Below are positions 48,720 to 58,619 of a DNA stretch of 64,000 nucleotides, one piece after another. The notes beneath the pieces were generated by a model. The model saw only the letters and a program-made list of their open reading frames with translations, had not been told where the DNA came from and searched no databases. The translations under genes were made by a program, and so were the position numbers. Source of the DNA: Tenrec ecaudatus (taxonomy: Eukaryota > Chordata > Mammalia > Afrosoricida > Tenrecidae); assembly GCF_050624435.1 (NCBI RefSeq), contig NC_134535.1:122499731-122563730 (forward strand), read 5' to 3'. Position 1 is the first letter of the stretch. Every line of letters begins with the position of its first letter.

Positions 48720-50265
48720 CTGTTGTTGTTAGGTGCAATCTAGTCATTTACAGCTCATAGTGACCCTCTGTACAAGAGAAGGAAGCACTGCCCAGTCTGG
48801 CCTCCTAATTGTTCTTAAGTCGGAGTCCGTTGTGGCAGCCGCTGTGTCAGTCCATCTTGCTGAGGGTCTCCCTCTTTTTCTCCACCCCTCTACTTTAGCA
48901 AGCACAATGTCCTTGAACTTTATTGAGATATAATTGATGTACAATAAATGATACATATTTAAAGTGTGCAATTTGAACATTCAATAACTGTGTACACCTC
49001 AACATAATTAAAACATGTGACATATTAAGCTTGCCTGTCACAGCCCAACACGTCACCACTACACCTCCCAGGCTCCTCCATTATTACAGAACTCATAAAT
49101 ACAGCCTCAACATTTGTTTTGAAATGAGGCGAGTGTCTGAAAATCTATTATCTTGAAAGTTTTCCATCCTATAAAAAGTAATGTTCTTATGTAAACAAGG
49201 TGTAGTGCTTAGTCCTTTTAGATACAGATCCCATCAGAAAATTGTTTGTGCGTGTCAATTTCACATCAAAGTGGAGTCATTACTCTTTCTGTGCACTTTA
49301 TTTCGTAAAATAAACAAATCATTCTTTTAACCCTTTATCTCCAGATTACTCAAGATTTCAGAGTAAAGCACATACTTACAAATACACACACACTCATGTA
49401 TATCTATATACATAAGTGTATACACTATTATAGTTGAGGATCCCACAATTTGTTTTTCTATTGTTACCAAGTAAAATTGCGTATATTTGAAGACTGCTTT
49501 ATTTTTGCAAAAACACAAAACAAAACCATTGCATCCAAGTGGATGCTAAGTCACAATTTATTTCATTTATAATCAAGTATTTGTGTTTAAATGAACGTTT
49601 TTAGCTTTCACTCAAGTATATACATGAAGAAATTTCAGAGCTTCTGAATTCACTTATTTCCAAAATGTAAGAAAACAAATATAAACACACATAAACTAAG
49701 ATATAACCTAATATATTGCTTTTACCAGAAGAATAAGTACTATGCTACATGGTTGAAAATTATGGAGGGGTCAGTGTAAGACATGAAATTTTTTTTTATA
49801 AATTATTAAGCGTTCATGAGGGAAGGAGGGAGGGTGTGTGTGGGGTGGAGGGGCAATGAGCTGATACCAAGGGCTCAAAGAAAGAAAATGTTTTGAAAAT
49901 AATGATGTACAAATGTGCTTGACACAATGGATGATGCATGGATTGTGATAAGGGCTGTAGGAGCCACCAATAAAATGATTTTTTTATAAAAAGAGAATTC
50001 AGAAGGGTCTGACATGAACCAAACAAAATCTCATGAATTTTTTTGTTCTTTATCTACCTATATTTTGAATGCAATATGGATTATCAAATATTTATATCCC
50101 TGTCTCAATAAAGTAATAAATAGAATGTGTTCTTCCCTCCCATGTAGACTAACAATAGTGGAAATGCAGAAAGGCACGTGTGCAGTCTATGGCTCAAGCT
50201 TTAAAGGCTACACAGAAAACTGTGCAGTTCTCAACACATACATCTGCATGCAGAGGATTGTGTAA
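35087..50265 (+). CDS. KLRK1: NKG2D activating receptor, seven coding exons, 216 aa
   Basis: Coding exons are 35087-35126, 36484-36591, 39433-39525, 40341-40376, 41115-41266, 48281-48384 and 50148-50265. All borders are GT-AG and the 651-bp frame is open. It is a type II homodimeric activating receptor of NK and T cells that binds stress-induced MHC-I-like ligands and signals through DAP10 (and DAP12 in some species). Cytoplasmic tail 1-53, membrane segment about 54-77 with the adaptor-binding Arg66, stalk 78-93, CTLD 94-216. Same length as human. Residues known as ligand contacts in human are kept: K150, S151, Y152, E183, M184, Q185, K186, K197, Y199, E201 and N207; position 205 is Val. Met15 sits where the mouse short isoform starts. 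An extra Arg57 lies at the inner edge of the membrane segment. No upstream non-coding exon was identified. Confidence 0.97.
36484..36591 (+). CDS. KLRK1: KLRK1 exon 2: cytoplasmic tail
   Basis: 108 bp, acceptor tatctacag, donor gtaagt. Encodes [19 protein letters not shown] and on to NDREN, matching the NKG2D tail with its NYN motif. No ITIM or ITAM, as expected for a receptor that signals through an adaptor. Confidence 0.94.
37255..37400 (+). repeat. decayed AfroSINE, plus strand
   Basis: 'ttagtggttagaacccacca' and 'gctgcttcatgagagacaga' recall the SINE head; the tail is much diverged. Confidence 0.5.
37980..38405 (+). mobile_element. RTE-clade LINE fragment, endonuclease region
   Basis: In-frame stretch with [20 protein letters not shown] and then ALIIIGD and [10 protein letters not shown], the AP-endonuclease motifs (YAP, GD-x-NA) of RTE LINEs. 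One stop lies between D and N of the catalytic GDxN motif. Confidence 0.78.
38406..38600 (-). mobile_element. LINE 3'-region fragment (family A), minus strand
   Basis: 'ctcttgatagccaggtaccg', 'ttcttcactacatttgctta' and 'agaacaaaatgttcttg' are the reverse complement of the family A core. Confidence 0.75.
39433..39525 (+). CDS. KLRK1: KLRK1 exon 3: transmembrane segment
   Basis: 93 bp, acceptor tttggcag, donor gtaagt. Encodes [19 protein letters not shown], with the AMGIRF core in which Arg66 contacts the DAP10/DAP12 Asp. Arg57 replaces a neutral residue at the cytoplasmic edge. Confidence 0.95.
39624..40218 (-). mobile_element. solo LTR (family B) in KLRK1 intron 3, 5-bp target duplication
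   Basis: Ends TGTGTTAGTC and ACTACCACA; flanked by CTAGC at 39619-39623 and CTAGC at 40219-40223. Antisense to KLRK1, 99 bp after exon 3 and 122 bp before exon 4. Read on its own sense strand it begins TGTGGTAGTTACATAATC and ends TAACACA. Confidence 0.88.
40341..40376 (+). CDS. KLRK1: KLRK1 exon 4: 36-bp stalk micro-exon
   Basis: Only 36 bp, phase 1 to phase 1, acceptor ttttatcag, donor gtaagt. Encodes [12 protein letters not shown], matching the LFNQE...IPL stalk of NKG2D. Removing or skipping it keeps the reading frame. Confidence 0.93.
40428..40635 (+). repeat. AfroSINE, plus strand, decayed
   Basis: 'ggagtctggatggcctaaac', 'gacaatttgaacgcatcaag' and 'ccaccgtgaattggtattga' in the forward order. 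Confidence 0.65.
40740..40925 (-). repeat. AfroSINE, minus strand
   Basis: 'atagagtagaactgctcctg', 'tgggtttccaagacggtaac' and 'cgagtaaccaccattccgcc' in the reverse order. Confidence 0.8.
41115..41266 (+). CDS. KLRK1: KLRK1 exon 5: first CTLD exon
   Basis: 152 bp, acceptor ctctctag, donor gttaaa (a weaker GT site), ends in phase 0. Encodes [20 protein letters not shown] and on to the SREDQ end. It carries C96, C99, C105, C110 and C127, the normal NKG2D pattern. Confidence 0.96.
43165..43350 (+). repeat. AfroSINE, plus strand
   Basis: 'aagcctggtggttaaagggt', 'ggcagtttgaacccactagc' and 'atgagtttgaatcaacttta' in the forward order. Confidence 0.8.
43643..43698. repeat. tandem duplication of about 28 bp
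   Basis: 'gattttccattgatttgtag' plus 'aatatatt' occurs twice head to tail. Confidence 0.85.
44094..46230 (-). mobile_element. LINE 3' region (family A), longest copy, minus strand
   Basis: Antisense: opens 'aatcattttcttggggctct', runs through the GC-rich middle (44220-44480) and the 'aaatgcggtgaagaaaatta' core on its own sense strand (near 44930). It then continues about 1.2 kb further upstream than other copies, to a polypyrimidine-rich part. No ORF of LINE type is seen in the extra sequence. Confidence 0.6.
46274..46792 (-). mobile_element. solo LTR (family B), probable 5-bp duplication
   Basis: Same family as 39624-40218 ('tgtataagagacagttttat', 'ggtaggtccatgtggtttct'). Flanks GAAAC (46269-46273) and GAAAG (46793-46797) differ at one base. 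Confidence 0.75.
47475..47705 (-). mobile_element. RTE-clade LINE 3' end, minus strand
   Basis: 'ttgttgttgctattaagtac' followed by 'gggagccacagtgtcaatcc', parallel to 48718-48915 but more decayed. Confidence 0.65.
48281..48384 (+). CDS. KLRK1: KLRK1 exon 6: WMGL CTLD exon
   Basis: 104 bp, acceptor ttccaacag, donor gtaagt. Encodes [20 protein letters not shown] and then GSWQWEDGS. It includes the ligand-contact residues K150, S151 and Y152 and the WMGL/WQWEDG core. It is a useful full-length comparison for the shortened exon 5 of the KLRC-like gene. Confidence 0.97.
48662..48715. repeat. (TA)n microsatellite
   Basis: About 27 TA units in KLRK1 intron 6, abutting the 3' end of the RTE fragment at 48718, so probably grown from its tail. 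Confidence 0.95.
48718..48915 (-). mobile_element. RTE-clade LINE 3' end, minus strand
   Basis: The minus strand encodes [20 protein letters not shown] and then WTDTAAATT, the C-terminus of RTE reverse transcriptase, ending in the 'gcacctaacaacaac'-type tail (antisense 'gttgttgttaggtgc'). Confidence 0.78.
48916..49030 (-). mobile_element. old L1 3' UTR fragment, minus strand
   Basis: 'ctttattgagatataattga' and 'atatttaaagtgtgcaattt' are the antisense 3' UTR of ancient mammalian L1s. Confidence 0.72.
49745..49990 (+). mobile_element. LINE 3' end (family A), short
   Basis: 'gtgtaagacatgaaa', 'gcgttcatgagggaaggagg' and 'gccaccaataaaatgatttt' close the copy, in KLRK1 intron 6. Confidence 0.75.
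50148..50265 (+). CDS. KLRK1: KLRK1 exon 7: last CTLD exon and stop
   Basis: Acceptor catgtag; encodes [20 protein letters not shown] and on to [10 protein letters not shown], then TAA 50263-50265. It contains the second half of the ligand face (E183, M184, Y199, E201, N207) and the closing cysteines. Confidence 0.97.
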
Positions 50266-50345
50266 GGAGTTTAAGATTTACAAGCTACTAAGTTTAAGTA
50301 ACACAAGTAATTCTTGGATGTTTTCTATGAATTTTTTATAAAGAA

Positions 50346-50501
50346 AATAAAATAACCAATGTTTATTAAATTATCTATTTATGTGTCATCCCAAAGAATG
50401 CAACTTTAATGGAAGATGAGTTTAGCAGTTATAGAATTTATATTCTACAATAGAGTTTGTATGTATGATTTGTTTGCTTTTTAAAATAATTTATAAATAA
50501 A
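50346..50501 (+). terminator. KLRK1 poly(A) signals
   Basis: AATAAA hexamers lie at 50346-50351 and 50496-50501, 81 and 231 bp after the KLRK1 stop, in AT-rich 3' UTR-like sequence. Either could direct cleavage; which is used cannot be told from sequence. Confidence 0.6.
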
Positions 50502-50629
50502 GAAATTCATGTTTAAATTAATAAGCTATTGAAGGTGCCCATGACTGATCTAAATTTTAACATATAATGTTTAAAAAATGTATAAAATTGTAATATGAAC
50601 AGTTTTTTAAGAACTTTCAGAACTCTAGG

Positions 50630-51128
50630 TGTGGTAGTTACATAATCTCATGTCAACTTGAGGGTATTATGAGTGAATAGGTCAAGTCTAGCCTGTCAGT
50701 CGGGTCATAGCCAATGATGTCTCTTTATGAATCTGACCTTCTCATAAGGGTTGTAGGAGCTTCCTCTTTTTCCTCTGGGGGTGGGTCACGCACTCGCTCT
50801 GTCTTGGTCTTCCTGCTGGCAAGCCACATGCAGCCACACTGATAGCAGCCAGAGCCCTGGAGAGACTTCTACCACCATTGGAGCCACACGACTTTTCACC
50901 CACTGGCCTGTGATCTTCCAGTATTCGGCATCATTGCATGTGTTGCATGAGTCTGAAGAAGACTTTATAGACTAGTATCGGACATATGGGCTAATGTCGG
51001 AGTTATGGACTTGATCTAGACTGGGTTAGGATGTTTTCTTAAAATGCAATTACTCTGATATAAAGCTATCTCTTACAAATAGATGAATGTTCCTGGATTT
51101 GTTTCTCTGGTCAACCCGGTATAACACA
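50630..51128 (+). mobile_element. solo LTR (family B), plus strand
   Basis: Starts TGTGGTAGTTACATAATCTC and ends GGTATAACACA, giving TG...CA ends. It lies 365 bp after the KLRK1 stop. No clear target duplication. Confidence 0.75.
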
Positions 51129-51177
51129 CGAAGCATTTGACATTTAAATGAATTTGCAGCTGGTGAGGAGTATATTA

Positions 51178-51385
51178 TTGCTGTTTGGAGGTTGTGTTGA
51201 GCCGATGCAAACCCATGGTGACCCCATGTGACAGAGTAGAACTGCTCCTTAGAGTTCTCCAGGCTGGGATTTTTCCAGAAGCCAGTTTCCAGGTCATTAA
51301 AATTTGGAGCTCTGAGCTGGATTTGAACCACCAATTTTTTGGTTAGCAGCCAAGTGGTTAACTGTTGGACCACCAGGATTCAATG
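51178..51385 (-). repeat. AfroSINE, minus strand
   Basis: 'gacagagtagaactgctcct', 'gagctggatttgaaccacca' and 'ggttagcagccaagtggtta' in the reverse order. One of the best-preserved SINE copies here. Confidence 0.87.
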
Positions 51386-51719
51386 GGGGTGTATTATGGT
51401 ACAATATCATGTGTTGCATATTCAAAACCATTCATATTAAAAAATAGAAATATACTAATTTTTAATTAAATCTATTAAAAACTCCCTCAAAGTTTTGAAA
51501 GTCATTAATTTAATACAGCACATTCTATGTTTTTAAGAAGTTGCATTATTTCTTACATTAAGATAATAATCTGTCTGTAGTAAACTCATCTGCAGTAATT
51601 AATAAGCTTGATTACTACATATTGTTAAAAGTAGAAAATTTGAGGAGACTTTATAAAGATTATGGAAATAAATTACAATATAGCGCTGATGAAAACCACA
51701 TCATGTTTCTAGTTCCCGA

Positions 51720-52190
51720 AAGCTTAACCCCCACCCACCCACCCACTACCATGACTCAGTTCTACCTTACAAATCTGGCTAGACTGGAATAAACACATTG
51801 GTACAGATAAGAGCTTTTGGTCGATGGAATTCAGGACAGATAAAACCCTTAGAAACAGTAGTGGGAGTAGCAATATCATGCGGGTAGGGAGATGGAGGGT
51901 TGAGGGGGAAGGAAAGAAGGTTGGAGATTTAGCCCACTCACAAGGTTGGAGATTTAGCCCACTCCCCAAGGGGATGAATAACAGAAATGTGGGTGGAGGA
52001 AGACAATGGACAGTGTAAGGCATGAAATAACAGCAATAATATATAATTGATCAAGGATTTATAAGCAGGGAGGGGTAAAGAGAGGAGCTTATACCAAGGG
52101 CTCAAGTAAAAAATGGTTTGAAAATGATGATGGCAACAAATGTACAAATATGTTTGATACAACTAATGTATGATGGGTACAAGCGTGGTC
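51720..52190 (+). mobile_element. LINE 3'-end copy (family A), truncated
   Basis: 'accttacaaatctggctaga', 'ggaattcaggacagataaaa' and 'aatgatgatggcaacaaatg'. It includes a tandem duplication of about 25 bp ('aaggttggagatttagccca' twice, 51918-51968). Confidence 0.72.
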
Positions 52191-52584
52191 TTCTATGCAG
52201 TTTCAGAATCTGATTATTTCTTATCATCTCAGATGTGTTCATAGTTAATCCTAAAACCTGGATTTCTGGGAAAATTTTAGTCAACTTTAATCTACAAAGG
52301 ATATTTTTATTGGATGTAAAGTGCAATTGGGTGATTATTTTTGTTCACTATTTTTAAAATACAATGCCAGAGCATTGTTTTTGTTTTCTGTGAAGTCTTG
52401 CCTAAATCACATACTGTATGCATACAAAAACATTTTCCTCTGACAAACTGAACATGTAGAAGCAAATGTCTAAACAGACATTAACCTAAATTTGTGAAGG
52501 TTCTCTATGTCTCACAACAATTAAAAAATATTTCATCATCACAAAATAATGTAAAGGGCAAAGCAAAGATGACAGACAGGACAA

Positions 52585-52757
52585 TACCGGTTCTCAACCT
52601 GTGGGTCACAACCCTTTGGTGGTCATAAGACCCTTTTACAAGGGTTACAAAATGACAGTTATGAAGTAGCAACGAAAATAATTTTATGGTTGGGGGTCAC
52701 CACAACCTGAGGAGCTGTGTGAAATGGTTGCGGCATGAGGAAGTTTGTGACCCACTA
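52585..52757. mobile_element. SPIN-type hAT MITE, second copy, decayed
   Basis: 'ggttctcaacctgtgggtca', 'tgaagtagcaacgaaaataa' and 'ttatggttgggggtcaccac' match the copy at 22068-22258. The terminal repeats are damaged and no target duplication is left. Confidence 0.87.
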
Positions 52758-53114
52758 CTCTAGAGGAACTTCTCAGGAACTTCTGGATTCAGTTGCCATA
52801 GAAAAGAGTCCAGGGATACCCTGGTGCAGCCTTCCAATTTATTTCTATCAGCGACTCCAAGAAGTTCATACTGTCCAGATAAGCCTAGGCGTGCCCAACC
52901 CCAACTTCCACTGGCCCCTCCCACCACTCCTTGAAGCTCCTCACCTTGGCAGACCATTTGTTTCACTAAGAACCCAGCTTCACTATCATCAACCCCATTG
53001 TTTGTGTGACAAAATGTCCAGTCACTTAAGAGTTCAATCTCTATAAGTCAACAATTTATGTTCTGTGATTCAAAGCTGGTCTATACTCGTAGAATTTCCC
53101 CTTTCAACAGTGTT

Positions 53115-53378
53115 TTTTCCTATTGTGCTGCTAATGGAAAGGTACTGAGTTTGAAACCACCAGCCAGCTCCAAATGGGAAGGATGTGACTTCCTACTCCA
53201 GTGAAGATTTGCAGCCTCAGAGATTCACAGGGGCAGTTCTACCCCCACCATGTAAGGTCCCTATGAGTTAGCATTGACTTGATGGCCATAGAAGTGCCTG
53301 TGAGTTAGACTTGAGATCTCTATGAGTTAGCATTGACTTGATGGGCCTATGAGTTAGCATTGACTTGATGGCTCCAAG
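53115..53378 (+). repeat. AfroSINE with triplicated tail
   Basis: 'gagtttgaaaccaccagcca' head and 'gattcacaggggcagttcta' middle. The tail unit 'ctatgagttagcattgactt' (plus 'gatgg') occurs three times between about 53263 and 53372. Confidence 0.82.
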
Positions 53379-53559
53379 GGGGATGATTGATAATGTACTC
53401 TAACATAAAATGACAATGTAACCTCTAAGGTGAACCAAAAACATATCTAAGCCATAGATGGATGACTGGATTTTGGGCTTTCACTTTTTACTAGCCCCAA
53501 TTGAAGGACAATTTAATTTTAAGATATGAACTTTATGCTTGCCCTCATGAAGACATCAC

Positions 53560-53760
53560 TAAAGATACTAGTACTATCACAAAGTGTGCTGAAGAAAGTA
53601 GATGATGCCTGGCTATCAAAAAGAATAGCACGGACATCTTAAAGGTTGGTTTTCAAACAAGCAGCCATCTAAGTGAGGCATCAATGAGGGCCACCTGGAA
53701 GAAGCAGCGTGTGTGATCCTGCATGATTACTTCCATGGTATGAGCACTCTGAGAGCAGAA
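53560..53760 (+). mobile_element. LINE 3'-region fragment (family A)
   Basis: 'tgctgaagaaagtagatgat', 'gcctggctatcaaaaagaat' and 'aagcagccatctaagtgagg' match the family core, decayed. Confidence 0.65.
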
Positions 53761-53769
53761 GGTATGCAT

Positions 53770-56700
53770 TATTAATAATTTTGTGATTCCTATTTTTAAC
53801 TTATTAGGCTCCTTTGTGCAAGTTTCCAGCACTTAACTGTTACATAAAGCTGAATAGATTGTAGGTTTAATATATTCTAGCTCAAAAAAGAAAATTTTAA
53901 GCCTCAACAATAATTTTAGTACTTGAAAAGTTATAGCTATTCCATGTAGTACTGAATATGCAATGTACTAGAATGTATTTTGTATGCTTTCTTATTGGAA
54001 TATTTGTGTTTTTTTCCAAATCTCTTTCCATATTGATGTTAAGTGTTACTTTCTAGTGTTTCCATTGCTCTCAGTTCTAAATGATGTCATAATGATTTTC
54101 AATGTAATGAAATCTGTTCTAACCTACCTACCTATCATCTACATAACTATCCATTGATTGACCAATCATTTTGTTGATCAATCTGAATACATGCATACTT
54201 TCTTATCATCTGCCTTCCAATCTTTGTATTCAACATATTTTCCTGATTGGTATATGATTTTGTACCAATTATTCAAGATTTTATAAAGCAAAATTTTGAT
54301 TATAATATATTTAAGATTACAAGCACCTGTTTTTTCGAAGAAAGTGCCAGATTTTATAGATTATACATTTCCTGAGGTAAAAAGATACAAAACTCCTTAC
54401 ACAAAAATCTGAATTTAAGAATTTTTGGTGAAACTTGGTTTAAGCTCAAGCCAGATTATAACGAGAAAGACATAAACATATAAGTTAATGGCTTTTTCTG
54501 TCTAGCCTATAAGAGAAATTGTGTGAATATAATGTGTGAGCACAATATATGAGAACAATAACTTTCTGGATTCAACTCATTGTTATATGTCGAAGAGGAA
54601 TAAGAATCATATCAATAAATGGCATGTTCCAGAAAAAACAAAAATGTTTAAAGGAGTTTTACTCAAAACATAACAGACTCTTCAAACAACCAAAATAACT
54701 GAGAATAAATTACTTGCCAAATTGTTATGTAGTCATAAAGTTAAATTCTATGTGAGCAAAGAAAAACCTCCAGACATAATTGTGAATGAACAAACGTAGA
54801 CACAAAGCGTGCACACTGTGTGATATCTCTTATATGATGTTGCTGCAGTCATTTACCTAATTTGATTCTCCTACTCATAATCTTTGTATTTCCCACTAAA
54901 TTACTGGGTGGGACCATGCAGATTAATTTTATTTCCTCCTTTCCTATTGCCTCTGGGAAAGAGAAGAGAGGCGAAGAGTCTAATGGGATAATATGATTCA
55001 ATTGTGAATGACTGTTAGCAGGGATGGTTGTGATTGTAAAACCTTGGGACTCTAACGTGAGGACTAGTTGATTTGCCATCCCTTCAGGTATGAAAGGAGC
55101 CCTCTGAGAAGCAGAAGGGTTTGGGGGATAATTTCCCTCTCTTCAGGAAAGAAGATCTATGAAAGAACAGTGGCCCTTGGACCCAAGATCCCTGCACAGT
55201 GGCCATACTTGATTCAGACAGCTGTGACCCCAGATCAGCACAACCAAGAGTCAGACATGAGGCAGAACTATAGGCTTCCCACCGCGGAGTGAGTGCTTTC
55301 AGACGGGGTGAGCATGGTGCCCCCAGGCACTTAATTGGGAGAGCTAGTTTGTTTGATCCACGAAGCTAGAGAGAATTGGCAAGAACCAGAGACAGTTGTC
55401 TCTTGTGAGTTTGGCTGAGAAGAGGCACTCCTGACCGAATAACTATATCCCAAGCTTTTCAGATTCTGGCCTTTCCCCAAAATGATTGATGGACAATAAA
55501 AAAAAATTACATATGGTAACCTACTTTAGTGGTGATGGTGTCATTCAATTTTTTTTTGCTCATAGGACAGAATGTATGATAGAGAAGTTTGGTTCTAATG
55601 TTGATGAAGACAATTATAAAAAAGAGATGCTACCTGATGATAGAAGAGACAGTTTCAGGGAGCAAACTGCGAAGAGAGTTTTCATATGGTAACTGAATTC
55701 TGAGCTAAATCTCCCTGGATAGTAAAACACAAAAGCCAAAAAATGGCTACATTTTCCTGAGTGTGACCTGATTCCATTGTGCATGGGGTTGCCATGAACC
55801 AGGGCCAACCATGATGAAGCTAACTGCAAGAAGCCAAAGAGAGTCATAGATTTTTAAGTGTGCTAATATTTGAAGATTTTTGCTTCAATTTCCATAAACT
55901 ATTGTCTAGTGTTATATCATGCTCACATATCTAAGTTAAACTTTTCATAAAATAATTTTGAAGATTTTCTTTATTATCAAGGCTCAAAAATAATTTTTGT
56001 GACCTTGGATTATCCAGTCTCCAAAAAATTTGTCAAATTCTAGGTCATGTCCACATTTTTATGTGTCTCCTAAATGAATGAATAAATGATTGCAAAATTT
56101 TATCCTAAAATCTCTGACAGCAAAACTATCACTAAGACCATATTTTCAAACTACTAATTCTTTTTTGTTTTTAATGTTCTTATTCCAATCAATATCAATG
56201 CACCTTGCTTACATGGTTGATCAATTTCAATGTCAACCTGCAGAAGTTGATAAAAATCTGGTTCTTTAGTTTTGGCATATGTAGTTGATGCACAAATTAT
56301 AATAATAATTATATATATGCCTTCCTTTGAGGCAGATGTATGTTATTCTATCATTGGTAGCATTATACTTTAAGACATATCTTGAAATATTTTTTTTGAC
56401 AACAAATATGATGCCATTCTTTTTTAATTTGTCATTTCCAGCAAAGTAGACTATTGATGATCTAATTCAAAATAACCAATACCTGTCCATTTCCGCTCAC
56501 AATCTTTATGCGTCCCTTTTATTTTTGATAACATCCAGTTTTTCCAGATTCATACCTTGTGCATACCATGTTCTGATTATTAATGTATGTTTGCAGTGAA
56601 CGGCTTCGCATCTTGAGGCATGCTTCCAGGGAACCTGATGGGTGGTACTGATTAAATGAGATCACTCACTGTCACAAGCTTTGAAGTGGAGAGTATTTAA

Positions 56701-56900
56701 AACCCTACAGGGCTCCTGCTACCTGGGAGGAAATAAGCTGTCTCAAGGATACAGGGATCTCTTTTCAGGAAAGTGACTGTACAAGATCTCCAGCAAAATC
56801 GTCCGTAACTGCTTTCTTTGTGCTGTCCACACCTCCAGGGAGCCAGCGCATTCTTCCTTTAGTGCAGTTGGCCCAACAATGAGCAAGTTAACCCAGAGAA
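53770..56900. other. no gene seen
   Basis: AT-rich sequence. A GC-richer patch at 55060-55480 and short open frames at 55068-55292 and 55486-55692 have no family I recognise and no splice or start context that supports a gene. Confidence 0.4.
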
Positions 56901-56929
56901 GGAGGACAGACAGATCTTACCTAAGCGCA

Positions 56930-58270
56930 TTCATGTCAAATGTGAAAATACCTTCTTGTCCTCATAGGCACTTTCACTGGATGGGTTGAGATATTATCGA
57001 TGGCAGAAAAGGTCCAAGAGGATTTTAAACTTTTATTATGAGAGTTCATCCTCAAATTTGGCCTGACTGGATTCCTTCCACAGTGATAGTGGCCCCCACG
57101 TTTATCTCCCATGTTAACAAGAAAATCAGTCAACCCTTGGGTATAACGTGGCTCATCCATATGGCTTGGAGATCTCGATCTTCTGTCAAGATTGAAAAGG
57201 CCAACCAAATCCTTCAACATACTCTTGGCAATTTGTGCCAAGACATTTATGCTAATTAGAGGCCTTTCTTCTAACCTTACTCAGGATGATGATGTAGCCC
57301 ACGCCCTTCCTGTGTTCTCTGTGGTATGATGAAGATATTAACCCAATGACTAAGTTTTTCATTTCCATAGCCAAGTATCAAAGGTTATTACAGGAAAAAA
57401 AAGGTTATTACAGGAAGTTGGGCCACAAACCCCATCACCCTTGGCCTAGAGGTCCCTTTCCTGGTTTACTATCTACTCCACACCAGTGGAGTAAGTGGAA
57501 TGCCAAGCTGGATTCATTATACCCTTATCAATCCAGCCTTGAGTACCCACAGAAACCAGCTACCCAGAGGAAGAGGCGGCCTCAGCACAATACTTGAGGG
57601 GCTGAAGTCATTTTTCAAGAAAGACAAAATAAGTATTATCCTACAACCACATAGAACTATTCCTCTTTCTGGTAATGGAAAGTGCATAAATAGAGGTAAG
57701 AGCACCCTTTCTTACTAGGATTTGTCCATATTATGAACTTTGCCCATATGTAATTTTCTTTCCTCTCACCTAGTTTCTGTTCAACTCCAAATGATCATGA
57801 AAAGTGGTTACTACATCAGCCTCCTGGTAGCAGTCCTGGCTTCTGAAAAACTGTCAAGTGACTCGATACTTCCCCTTGATACCTCTGAAAGTCTTGATGA
57901 TAGCATGCCCCAGTGGGAAAATGGTAGTAGTTAGATAGTGGGAGGGAGAGACCCAAGACAGGGAATGATAAATTCACCAATTGGCAAGCAAAAGAACCAA
58001 AGAGGAGGGGGGAAAAAAAGCTGACTCATGGGTTGCAATGGAGAGAACTATAATAGAGACAACTTCCTGGCAGGCAAGGGACATGTACCCCTCTCCTGAG
58101 CTGCTTGTTTGAACTTCTGTTGGGTTTAATAAAACCTTCCAAGGCTTTGCTGACCAACTATACTTTTACTTTCAATGAAACCTTCCTAAGCCTTGCTGCA
58201 TACTTTGTCTCTTGACTGAATTCTTTCTCTCAAGAAGACTAAGAATTGAGGATAAAAACCAGCTTGGGAA
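56930..58270 (+). mobile_element. class I ERV relic: integrase end, PPT, 3' LTR
   Basis: The plus-strand frame at 57038-57259 contains EKANQILQHTLGNLCQ, an integrase-core motif of gammaretrovirus-like (class I) ERVs. The frame at 57346-57597 and a shifted frame from 57500 (PSWIHYTLINPA) give the integrase C-terminus. A frameshift between them and others upstream leave it broken. Env is almost wholly absent. A purine-rich tract (58001-58020) precedes TGACTC, where the 3' LTR starts. Confidence 0.72.
58022..58270 (+). repeat. 3' LTR of the class I ERV relic
   Basis: Begins TGACTCATGG right after a polypurine tract. It carries AATAAA (58127-58132) and an R/U5-like end with 'catactttgtctcttgactg'. 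The right end is not fixed. Confidence 0.62.
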
Positions 58271-58619
58271 AAATCATCACAAAGCCATGTCAGCAAGGTT
58301 CCGAAAGTTTTGCTTCATCCATGTAATTAAGGTCTCCTCTACGTTAAGGAGGCAGCTTTCTCCCAGTGGTATCTTGATTATCTTCCAACATATGGGGCTT
58401 ATCTTTTGGTACTGTATCCAACAATGTTCTGCTGCTTATGTATAAGGTTTTCAATAGCCAATAACTTTTAGAAGTAAATAGCTTGGTCTTCTTCCAATTC
58501 TATCTTTGTCTGGAACATCTGCTGACCATACAGTTAACCACAGTAGTCTTGCTGATATGTGAGAGACTATTGCCATAGCTTTCAGCATCACTGCTTTAAG
58601 AAATGGATAGAGGTCAATG

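Noticed and set aside
55486-55692. 68-codon acidic/lysine-rich open frame, possibly an exon
   Set aside because: No clear acceptor, donor or homologue. Composition alone is not enough.
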